Of a stretch of DNA of 64,000 nucleotides, positions 33,545-41,534 are shown piece by piece. The notes under the pieces are model-generated. The model ran no database searches, was not told where the DNA came from, and saw only the letters and a list, made by a program, of their open reading frames with translations. The position numbers were made by a program, and so were the translations under genes. Source of the DNA: Lentisphaerae bacterium ADurb.Bin242 (GTDB lineage Bacteria; Verrucomicrobiota; Lentisphaeria; Victivallales; UBA1829); the NCBI GenBank assembly GCA_002069785.1, contig MWCA01000007.1, positions 1 through 64,000 on the forward strand, given 5' to 3'. How positions within the stretch are numbered: position 1 is the stretch's first letter; the number at the start of each line of letters is the position of its first letter.

Positions 33545-35947
33545 ATGAAATTTATCATTGTGGGCGGGGTCGCCGCCGGGGCCAGTGCGGCGGCCCGGCT
33601 GCGGCGGCTGGAGGAAAATGCGGAGATCATTCTGTTGGAACGGGGTCCCTGCATCTCGTATGCCAACTGCGGACTTCCGTATCATCTGGGCGGCGTGGTT
33701 CCGAAGCGGGAATCGCTTCTGGTCATGCCGGAAGCAAAGTTCAAAGCATGGTTCAATATCGACATCCGGACGAAAAACGAGGCGATCGCCATCGACCGGA
33801 GCGCGAAAACCGTGACGATCCGCGGAAGCGACGGAGCGGAATATTCCGAATCCTACGACAAGCTGCTGCTGGCGACGGGTTCGAGTCCGATCGTTCCCGC
33901 CATGCCGGGAAGCGGCGACGAGCGCATTCTGCCGCTCTGGACCATTCCCGACATGGATTCGATTGCCGGACGGATGAAAGCGGGCGCGAAAAAGGCGGTG
34001 GTCGTCGGCGGAGGCTTCATCGGCCTCGAAACCGCTGAAAACCTGATGGAGCGCGGCCTCGAGGTGACGGTGGTGGAACAGATGGACCAGGTTCTGCCGA
34101 CCGTCGACCGCGAAATGGCGACGCCGCTGGCGCAGGAACTCGGCTCGCTCGGGATCGCGCTGAAGCTGGGATGCAAAGTCGTCGCGTTCGAAAAGAACGC
34201 CGCGGACCTTTCCGTCGTTCTCGGCAACGGGGAAAAGCTTCCCGCCGACCTGGTCGTGATGAGCATCGGCATAAAGCCCAATTCGGAGCTGGCGAAGGCC
34301 GCCGGACTGGAGCTCGGCGCGCGCGGACACATCCGGGTCGATGAATCCATGCGGACATCCGACGAGTCCATTTACGCCGCCGGAGACGCGGTCGAGGTGT
34401 TCGATCCCGTGACCGGAGGCTCCACGGCCGTTCCTCTGGCCGGCCCCGCCAATCGACAGGGACGGATCGCGGCGGACAACATGGCCGGAGGCAGCTCCCG
34501 TTACCTCGGAAGCATCGGCACCGCCGTGGTGAAGGTGGGAAGCCTCAACGCCGCCGGCGTGGGACTGACCGAACGCAGGCTCCGTCAGCTCGGCCTTGCC
34601 TATGAGAAAATCTATCTTCACCCCGGTTCGAACGTATCCTATTATCCGGGTTCGACCCAGCTTCACATCAAGCTTCTGTTCGCACCGGACGGAAAAATCC
34701 TCGGGGCGCAGATCGTCGGCGGCAAGGGCGTGGACAAGCGGATCGATGTGATTGCGTGCGCGATGCGGAATCATCTGACCGCGCCGGAGCTCGGCACGCT
34801 GGAACTTGCCTACGCGCCCCCCTTCAACTCCGCAAAAGATCCGGTGAATTTCGCCGGCTTCATCGCCGAAAACGTGCTGAACGGGAATTCCAGGATCGCG
34901 CATGCCGATGAAATTCCCGCCGAAGCGCTGATTCTGGACGTCCGCGAACCGGCGGAAACGGAACTCGGCATGATTCCGGGGGCCGTCGCGATCCCGCTGG
35001 GACAGCTGCGCGGCCGTTTGAACGAATTGGACCGGAACAGGGAGATCATTGTTCACTGCCAGGCCGGTTTGCGCGGGTATCTGGCGGAACGCATTCTGCG
35101 CCAGCACGGCTTCAACGTCCGCAATCTTTCCGGAGGGTACATCACATGGAAATATTTCCACCCCGCCCCGTTTGTTCCGGCGAAACGGAAAACGGACGCG
35201 GGCGACCGTCCTGCGGCGAATCTCCGCGAACTGGATGTCCGCGCCCTGGCGTGTCCCGGGCCGGTGGTCCGCCTGAAAAATGAGGTAAATGCAATGGCTC
35301 CGGGGGAGACGCTCAAACTGCTGGCGCCCGCGTCCTTCTCCCCCGATCTGCTCGCCTGGGCCAAAGCCAGCGGCAACGAGGTGGTTCACATGGAAAAGAA
35401 AACCGATTTTCTGGAGGCGGTCGTCCGCAAAGGGGCTCCTGATGCGACGCCGAAAAACGAATCGTCTTCCGCGGGGGAACACAGCGCGGCGATCGTGCTG
35501 TTCAGCAACGATCTCGACAAGGCGATGGCCGCCTTGATCATCGCCTGCGGCATGGCGGCGTCCGGCGCGAAAGTGGGAATCTTCTTCACCTTCTGGGGTC
35601 TGAGCGTGCTGCGGAAGAATCCCGCTCCGCCGGTGAAAAAACCGCTGATTTCGCGGATGTTCGGGTGGATGCTCCCGAAAGGAGCTTCCAAACTGGCCCT
35701 CTCCAAAATGAACATGGGCGGCATGGGAACGCTCATGATGAAGCAGGTCATGGCGCGTGAAAACGTGCTGACGCTTCCGCAGCTTCTGGAACAGGCCCGT
35801 CAGCTGGGGGTGAAGTTCGTCGCCTGCGAGATGGCGATGGACGTGATGGGAATCACCCGCGAAGAACTGGTTGAAATCGACGAGGTGGCCGGGGTCGCCA
35901 GTTTCGTGGAAATGGCGAAACACAGCAACAACACCTTGTTCATCTGA
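33545..35947 (+). CDS. CoA-disulfide reductase-rhodanese-TusA-DsrE fusion
   Basis: An 800-aa four-domain flavoprotein. Residues 1 to about 450 are a CoA-disulfide reductase/NADH oxidase-like module: FAD loop VGGVAAGASAAAR, redox Cys42 in SYANCGLPYHLG, NAD loop VVVGGGFIGLETAENL, YAAGDAVEV. About 460-535 is a rhodanese with Cys505 (HCQAGLRGY). About 560-630 is a TusA domain with Cys570 (LDVRALACPGPVV). About 650-800 is a DsrE/F-like domain with Cys668 (ALIIACGMAASGAKVG). The chain of cysteines suggests reduction and relay of persulfide sulfur. This domain order is known in anaerobes; the exact substrate is not. Confidence 0.93.
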   Translation: MKFIIVGGVAAGASAAARLRRLEENAEIILLERGPCISYANCGLPYHLGGVVPKRESLLVMPEAKFKAWFNIDIRTKNEAIAIDRSAKTVTIRGSDGAEYSESYDKLLLATGSSPIVPAMPGSGDERILPLWTIPDMDSIAGRMKAGAKKAVVVGGGFIGLETAENLMERGLEVTVVEQMDQVLPTVDREMATPLAQELGSLGIALKLGCKVVAFEKNAADLSVVLGNGEKLPADLVVMSIGIKPNSELAKAAGLELGARGHIRVDESMRTSDESIYAAGDAVEVFDPVTGGSTAVPLAGPANRQGRIAADNMAGGSSRYLGSIGTAVVKVGSLNAAGVGLTERRLRQLGLAYEKIYLHPGSNVSYYPGSTQLHIKLLFAPDGKILGAQIVGGKGVDKRIDVIACAMRNHLTAPELGTLELAYAPPFNSAKDPVNFAGFIAENVLNGNSRIAHADEIPAEALILDVREPAETELGMIPGAVAIPLGQLRGRLNELDRNREIIVHCQAGLRGYLAERILRQHGFNVRNLSGGYITWKYFHPAPFVPAKRKTDAGDRPAANLRELDVRALACPGPVVRLKNEVNAMAPGETLKLLAPASFSPDLLAWAKASGNEVVHMEKKTDFLEAVVRKGAPDATPKNESSSAGEHSAAIVLFSNDLDKAMAALIIACGMAASGAKVGIFFTFWGLSVLRKNPAPPVKKPLISRMFGWMLPKGASKLALSKMNMGGMGTLMMKQVMARENVLTLPQLLEQARQLGVKFVACEMAMDVMGITREELVEIDEVAGVASFVEMAKHSNNTLFI

Positions 35948-35969
35948 CCGGAGAGAGGAAAGAAGAGAG

Positions 35970-38900
35970 ATGGAGCAATCCTTGATCATGCGCATTGTGC
36001 GCCTTTTCCTGTCCGGACCGCTGTCGGGGATTTTCATCGTCGCGGGGATTATCGCGGGCGTGATTGCGCTCATTGCGACCCCGCGGGAGGAGGACCCGCA
36101 GATCATCGTGCCGATGGCGGATGTCGAGGTGGCGTTTCCGGGGCATTCCCCGGCGGAGACCGAACAGCTTGTGACCCGTCCGCTGGAACGGCTCCTGTGG
36201 CAGCTCGATGGCGTGGAGCATGTCTACTCCGTGAGCTCGCGCGACGGCGCGGTCGTGACGGTGCGCTTTCACGTCGGGGAAGACCGCGACCGCGCCATGG
36301 TCCGGCTTCGCGACAAGATCGAGGAAAACCGGAACATCGTTCCCCACGGCGTAACCGGCTGGCGCGTGGTTCCAGTAAGCATCAACGACGTCCCGATCGT
36401 GACAATCACTCTCTCCTCGAAAAAATATGACTCCGCCCAGCTCCGACGCATGGCGGAGGAGCTGGCGGCCCGGCTGGATTCGATCCCGGACATCTCGCGT
36501 TCCGAAATCATCGGCGGGCTGCCCCGCGTGATCCGAATCGAACCGGTTCTGGAAAACCTCCGCTCGCAGCGGATCAGCCTGCCGGAAATCGGACAGGCCG
36601 TCCAGCGTTCCAATGTCTCCGCCACGATCGGAACCGTGGTCGGCGGCGGCACGGAACGGCTGGTCATGACGGCGCCCGTGCCGATCTCCGCGGAGGAGGT
36701 CGGAAAGATCGTCCTCGACGCCCGCGAAGGGCGGATCGTCCGGGTGGCAGACGTGGCGAAAGTCTCCGATTCGGTGGAAACGCCTTCCTCGTATGTGCGC
36801 CACAACGGCGAGCCCGCGGTGACCGTCGCGTTCAGCAAGAAGGCGGGTGTCAACGCGGTGCCCCTCGCAAAGAAAATCATCGCCGGGGCGGAAACGGCCA
36901 GGGGAACGATCCTTCCGGCAGATGTTCAGATGACGGTCACACGCGATCAGGGAAAGTCCTCCAACGATCGCGTGAACGGACTCGTGGAAAGCATGTTCTT
37001 TGCCATTGTCACGGTGATTCTTCTGATCGCCCTGACGATGGGCTGGCGTGAAAGCCTGGTGGTCGGCTTGTCGGTCCCGGTCAGCTTCGCGCTCGCGCTC
37101 CTCACCAATTACCTCTTCGGCTTCACGCTGAACCGCGTGACCCTCTTCGCGCTGATCCTGAGCCTCGGCCTGGTGGTGGACGATCCGATCACCAACGTGG
37201 ACAACATTCAGCGCCATATCCGGCTCGGGAAGAAGTCGCCCGTCCAGGCAACGCTGGACGCCGTTTACGAGGTGCTCCCGCCGGTCATCCTGTCCACCAT
37301 CACGATCATCATCTCCTTCACACCGATGTTCTTCATCACCGGCATGATGGGGCCCTACATGGCTCCCATGGCGATCAATGTGCCGCTGACCGTCACCTTC
37401 TCGACGGTCTGCGCGCTGACGTTTGTTCCCTACATGGCGCTGAAACTCCTGAAGAACCGTGCGGGCGAGCTTCAGAAAACGGCCTCCGTCACGGAAGCGG
37501 ACGGTGCGCCGGAATGGGTCTTCAAATTGTACGGCGCGATGATCCGGCCCTTCCTGAACAAACAAAACGCATGGCTCCTGGTGGGGGCAATCGTGCTGAT
37601 GCTGCTGGCATCGGCGGCGCTGATGTTCTTCAAGGTCCCTCTCAAGATGCTGCCGTACGACAATCGCGATGAATTCCAGATCGTGCTGAAACTGCCGCCG
37701 GGCACCACCGGCGAGACCACCGCGAAAGCGGTCATGGACATGGAGGAATTCCTGTCGCGCCAGAATGAAGTCCTCCATTACCAGAGCTATATCGGAACGC
37801 CCTCCCCGATCGACTTCAACGGACTGGTCCGGCATTACAAGATGCGGACATCGTCCAACAATGCCGACATCCGCGTCAGTCTGGTTCCGAAACAGAAACG
37901 CGAAATGCCCTCGCATGAACTGACGCTGCGCATCCGCGACGAAGTGGAAAAAATCGCCCGGCGCCATAACGCGGTTGTGAACATCGTCGAAGTCCCGCCG
38001 GGCCCGCCCGTGCTGGCGACCATGACCGCCGAGGTGTATGCGCGTCCGGACCAGAGCCACGCGGAACTTCAGGCCGGAGCCAAGGCGCTGCAGGACCGTC
38101 TGCGCGAAACGGACAGCCGTCATTTCCGCGAGGTCGACACGCTGAGCGATCCCTCTCCGGAACGCTGGCTCTTTCAGCTCGATCCGGACAAGGCGGCCAT
38201 TCACGGAATCCGTCAGGAAGACGTGACGCATTGTCTGGCCGCCGCTGTTTCCGGCAATCACCTGGGAAACCTGCGGGTGGAAGGCGAACGCCAGCCGCTG
38301 GAAATCCGTCTGCGCCTGCCCTATGCCGACCGCAACGACCTGAACCGTCTCGGGGAACTGACACTGAAGGGAACCACGGGTTCGGTTCCGCTGGCCGAAC
38401 TCGGAAAATTCGTCCGGGTTCCTCCGGAAATGCCGGTCATGCACAAGAATCTGCGGCCGGTGGTTTTCGTCACGGCTGAAACCGTCGGCCGCGCGCCCAG
38501 TAAAATGATCCTCCAGACCCAGTTCAAGACGCTCAAAAAAAATCCGCTTCCGGACGGCATCACTGTTGAATGGGCGGGAGAAGGCGAATGGGAAATCACG
38601 CTCCGTGTGTTCCGGGACCTCGGAATCGCGTTCGGGGTGGCGCTGGGAGGCATTCTCCTGCTGCTGATCGTCCAGACCGGAAGCGTCCGGCTGTCGCTGG
38701 TGATGATGTGCGCGATTCCGCTGACACTGATCGGCATTGCGCCGGGATTCTGGCTGCTGAACGTGCTCGGCGCCGCTACGGCCGGCGGCTATGCCAGCCC
38801 GATCTTCTTCACCGCGACGGGCATGATCGGAATGATCGCCCTGGGAGGAATCGTGATCCGCAATTCGATCGTTCTGCTCGAGTTCATTCAGGAGAGCGAA

Positions 38901-39137
38901 GGGCGGGGTATGCCGCTGCGGGAGGCGATTTCCATTTCCGGCGCGGTGCGGTTCCGTCCCATCATGCTGACCGCGATCACGACCCTGATGGGCGCGTGGC
39001 CGATCACGCTGGACCCGATCTTTTCCGGCCTGGCGTGGGCGTTGATCTTCGGCCTGGCGGCCAGCACGCTTTTCACCATGGTGGTGATTCCCGCAATCTA
39101 TCTGCTGATTTCCGATACAAAAGAGGTGGCGAAATGA
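35970..39137 (+). CDS. RND-family efflux permease (AcrB-like)
   Basis: A 1055-aa inner-membrane RND transporter with about 12 helices and two large periplasmic loops. The proton-relay motif is LVVDDPITNVDNI (Asp404, Asp405). Other landmarks are the N-terminal PREEDPQI, FPGHSPAETEQLVTRPLER, RLRDKIEENR and the second-half SGAVRFRPIMLTAITTLMG. It is of the multidrug/metal HAE type; the substrate is unknown. The ATG at 35970 follows AGGAAAG. The stop overlaps the adaptor start (ATGA). No outer-membrane channel gene is present nearby. Confidence 0.93.
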   Translation: MEQSLIMRIVRLFLSGPLSGIFIVAGIIAGVIALIATPREEDPQIIVPMADVEVAFPGHSPAETEQLVTRPLERLLWQLDGVEHVYSVSSRDGAVVTVRFHVGEDRDRAMVRLRDKIEENRNIVPHGVTGWRVVPVSINDVPIVTITLSSKKYDSAQLRRMAEELAARLDSIPDISRSEIIGGLPRVIRIEPVLENLRSQRISLPEIGQAVQRSNVSATIGTVVGGGTERLVMTAPVPISAEEVGKIVLDAREGRIVRVADVAKVSDSVETPSSYVRHNGEPAVTVAFSKKAGVNAVPLAKKIIAGAETARGTILPADVQMTVTRDQGKSSNDRVNGLVESMFFAIVTVILLIALTMGWRESLVVGLSVPVSFALALLTNYLFGFTLNRVTLFALILSLGLVVDDPITNVDNIQRHIRLGKKSPVQATLDAVYEVLPPVILSTITIIISFTPMFFITGMMGPYMAPMAINVPLTVTFSTVCALTFVPYMALKLLKNRAGELQKTASVTEADGAPEWVFKLYGAMIRPFLNKQNAWLLVGAIVLMLLASAALMFFKVPLKMLPYDNRDEFQIVLKLPPGTTGETTAKAVMDMEEFLSRQNEVLHYQSYIGTPSPIDFNGLVRHYKMRTSSNNADIRVSLVPKQKREMPSHELTLRIRDEVEKIARRHNAVVNIVEVPPGPPVLATMTAEVYARPDQSHAELQAGAKALQDRLRETDSRHFREVDTLSDPSPERWLFQLDPDKAAIHGIRQEDVTHCLAAAVSGNHLGNLRVEGERQPLEIRLRLPYADRNDLNRLGELTLKGTTGSVPLAELGKFVRVPPEMPVMHKNLRPVVFVTAETVGRAPSKMILQTQFKTLKKNPLPDGITVEWAGEGEWEITLRVFRDLGIAFGVALGGILLLLIVQTGSVRLSLVMMCAIPLTLIGIAPGFWLLNVLGAATAGGYASPIFFTATGMIGMIALGGIVIRNSIVLLEFIQESEGRGMPLREAISISGAVRFRPIMLTAITTLMGAWPITLDPIFSGLAWALIFGLAASTLFTMVVIPAIYLLISDTKEVAK

Positions 39138-40207
39138 AGAAATCCGGATTTATACTGTTTGCTGTTTTCGTGGCGCTTTTCATTCTATGGGCAATGCTTT
39201 ACCAGGCGGGGATCATTGGAGCCGGTCCAAAGGTCCCGGCCGGAGAAAAGAACTCTCCGGGAACGACTGAAAAAACGGACTGGAAAACCTTGTCGGCGGT
39301 TGAAATTCCCGTCTATTATTCCGCCGTGGGGACGATCCGCAGCCGGGAGGAAATCCAGGTGGTCTCGCGCCTCCTTACTGCGCGGGTGGTCGACGTCCGT
39401 TTCCGGAGCGGGGAATCCTTCAAGGAAGGCGAAGTCCTGATCCGTCTGGAAAACAGGGATCTTCAGGCCAAGGTCGACGCGGCCGCGGAAAACCTCAAGG
39501 GAGCGGAAAGCCGCCTGGCCTTCGCGCAGTCGGAATACGACCGGAATTCCAAGCTGGTGGAAACCCGCGCGGTGGCGCAGAGGATCTACGAACAGTCCGT
39601 CAGCAGCCTCAACGCGGCCAGAGCCGAAGTCGCCATGATGAAGCACGAACTCGAAAACGCCCGGACCAACCTGGACTACGCGACCATCCGCGCCCCGTTC
39701 AGCGGCATCGTGTCGGAACGAAAATGCGATCCGGGCGACCTCGCCACACCGTTGAATCCCCTGATGAAGATTTTCAATCCGGCCAAACTCCAGCTCCACG
39801 TGCCGATCCGTGAAAACCTCTTCCGCCAGGTCCGAATCGGCGACCGCCTGGAGGCACAGGTCGAATCCACCGGAAAAACATTCTCCGCGGAAATCAGGGA
39901 GATCATCCCCTCCGTGGATCCCGGAAGCCGCACCTTCTTCGTGAACGCCTATCTTTCGGAAAACATTCCCGGGCTGATGCCCGGCATGTTCGCCCGCTGC
40001 GAAATTCCGATCGGAAAAAAGTCGGCTCTGGTCGTCCCGGAAAAGACTTTGATCCGGATCGGCCAGCTCGAATATCTGGATCTCAGGGGACAGGACGGCA
40101 GAACCGTCCGTCAACTCGTCAAAACCGTACCGGCTCCGGGGGGAAACCGCGTGGAAATCGTTTCCGGCGTGAAAACCGGAGACCAATACCGGGAGAACAG
40201 ACCGTGA
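39134..40207 (+). CDS. RND efflux periplasmic adaptor (membrane fusion protein)
   Basis: A 357-aa adaptor. One N-terminal helix (about residues 5-27) anchors it. The barrel-sandwich halves (VVDVRFRSGESFKEGEVLIRL and LDYATIRAPFSGIVSERKCDPGDL, in shorter conserved blocks) flank a coiled-coil hairpin, followed by a beta-barrel domain (IREIIPSVDPGSRTFFV, LMPGMFARCEI). It couples the RND pump to an outer-membrane factor. It overlaps both neighbours by four bases. Confidence 0.92.
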   Translation: MKKSGFILFAVFVALFILWAMLYQAGIIGAGPKVPAGEKNSPGTTEKTDWKTLSAVEIPVYYSAVGTIRSREEIQVVSRLLTARVVDVRFRSGESFKEGEVLIRLENRDLQAKVDAAAENLKGAESRLAFAQSEYDRNSKLVETRAVAQRIYEQSVSSLNAARAEVAMMKHELENARTNLDYATIRAPFSGIVSERKCDPGDLATPLNPLMKIFNPAKLQLHVPIRENLFRQVRIGDRLEAQVESTGKTFSAEIREIIPSVDPGSRTFFVNAYLSENIPGLMPGMFARCEIPIGKKSALVVPEKTLIRIGQLEYLDLRGQDGRTVRQLVKTVPAPGGNRVEIVSGVKTGDQYRENRP

Positions 40208-40515
40208 AAAAGGAAACGTTGCCGGAGGAGTATCTCGCTTCGATGGCGGAAGTCATCAAACTGATCGGACACCCTCAGCGACTGCGGATTCTGGAGTATC
40301 TGGACCTCTATGGAGAAAGCTCCGTGAATGCGATCGTCGAAGGGGTTTCCGGCCAGCAGGGGGCCGTCTCGCAGAACCTGAACAAGCTGCGCGTGGCGGG
40401 GATCATCTCCTGCCGCCGGGACAGCCGCCAGGTCCTGTACAGAATCGCCGCGGAAAACGCCGTGACCATTCTGAACTGCCTTCGTAAAAAGTATCGGATG
40501 ACTTCCACGCAATAA
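40204..40515 (+). CDS. ArsR-family transcriptional regulator
   Basis: A 103-aa winged helix repressor: LIGHPQRLRILEYL, then GQQGAVSQNLNKLRVAGII as recognition helix, and the wing RRDSRQVLYRI. It starts at GTG overlapping the adaptor stop. The classic ArsR metal box ELCVCDL is absent. Only two cysteines are present (Cys70 at the wing and Cys92 in the last helix), which may sense thiol, sulfide or metal. The likely operator is the palindrome at 33128-33139. Confidence 0.9.
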   Translation: MKKETLPEEYLASMAEVIKLIGHPQRLRILEYLDLYGESSVNAIVEGVSGQQGAVSQNLNKLRVAGIISCRRDSRQVLYRIAAENAVTILNCLRKKYRMTSTQ

Positions 40516-40534
40516 CCGGAGAGGGAGAACAACG

Positions 40535-41338
40535 ATGGAAATCACAACGAATCAAGTCCTGTGGGGAATGCTGCTGACGCTGCTGGCCGGGCTTTCCACC
40601 GGCATCGGAAGCTGTCTGGCCTTCTTCTCGGACCGTTCGAACACCCGCTTCCTTTCCGTTTCGCTCGGCTTCTCCGGAGGCGTCATGATCTACATTTCGA
40701 TGGTGGAGCTCCTGGCGTCTTCCCACGCAAAACTTTCCGCGCTGTACGGACACCGGCCCGGAGCGCTTTATGCCACCGCGGCCTTTTTCGGAGGGATCGG
40801 GCTGGCCATGCTGATCGACAAGCTGATTCCCCCGTATGAAAACCCGCATGAAGTCCGGAAGGTCGAGGAAATGACCCATCCCCACCACAAGGACCGCCTG
40901 ATCCGGAGCGGCATTCTGTTCGCACTGGCGCTGGCCGTCCACAATTTCCCGGAAGGGATGGCCACCTTCATCGCGGCGCTGGACAATCCCATGACCGGCA
41001 TTTCCATCGCGGTCGCGATCGCGATCCACAACATCCCGGAGGGAATTACCGTTTCGGTTCCGGTGTATTTTGCGACCGGGAGCCGGAAAAAAGCGTTCAC
41101 GATCTCATTCCTCTCCGGGCTGGCGGAACCGGTCGGAGCCCTCGCCGCATGGCTGTTCCTGATGCCGTTCCTGTCCGAAACCCTGATGACGTTGATTTTC
41201 GCGCTGGTGGCCGGAATCATGGTATTCATCTCGTTCGACGAACTCCTGCCTCTGGCCGAGGAATACGGCGAGCACCATCTTACCGTCTACGGACTGGTGA
41301 TCGGGATGCTGGTAATGGCGCTGGTCCTCGCCATGTGA
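40535..41338 (+). CDS. ZIP-family metal transporter (ZupT-like)
   Basis: A 267-aa membrane protein with eight predicted helices and the two ZIP signature helices: HNFPEGMATF and HNIPEGITVSVP, which bind divalent metal (zinc, iron or manganese). A His-rich loop (MTHPHHKD) lies between helices 3 and 4. It closes the redox-efflux operon, 19 nt after the ArsR gene, linking the operon to metal homeostasis. Confidence 0.93.
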   Translation: MEITTNQVLWGMLLTLLAGLSTGIGSCLAFFSDRSNTRFLSVSLGFSGGVMIYISMVELLASSHAKLSALYGHRPGALYATAAFFGGIGLAMLIDKLIPPYENPHEVRKVEEMTHPHHKDRLIRSGILFALALAVHNFPEGMATFIAALDNPMTGISIAVAIAIHNIPEGITVSVPVYFATGSRKKAFTISFLSGLAEPVGALAAWLFLMPFLSETLMTLIFALVAGIMVFISFDELLPLAEEYGEHHLTVYGLVIGMLVMALVLAM

Positions 41339-41342
41339 AAGT

Positions 41343-41534
41343 TCATTCGATCCTCTTGAACACGTCGGATTTTCCGGATGCCGTCCCTGAGAGAAGCCCG
41401 ATTTCGAGAGGAACCGGAGAGCGCATCGACGGTCTGAAAACGGCTTCGTGCGCTTCGCAGCCCCTGAATTCGAACTTTATTTCGGCCGGACACCGTTTTA
41501 TCTCTTCGTCACTGAGTTCAGCTATTCCTTTTTT
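41343..41534 (-). other. Possible -1 frameshift extension of the DUF4838 gene
   Basis: The DUF4838 frame ends GTA AAA AAG GAA TAG, which contains the slippery heptamer A AAA AAG (41534-41528). A -1 shift would continue for 61 more codons, starting GIAELSDEEIKRCPAEIKFE, to a TGA at 41345-41343. The extension is coding-like in amino-acid content but has no proven relatives. It is either programmed frameshifting, an indel in the A6 tract, or a leftover gene fragment. Confidence 0.4.

Noticed and set aside
36000..38444. 834-codon minus-strand frame
   Set aside because: Antisense shadow of the RND permease; His- and Arg-rich composition typical of high-GC antisense reading.
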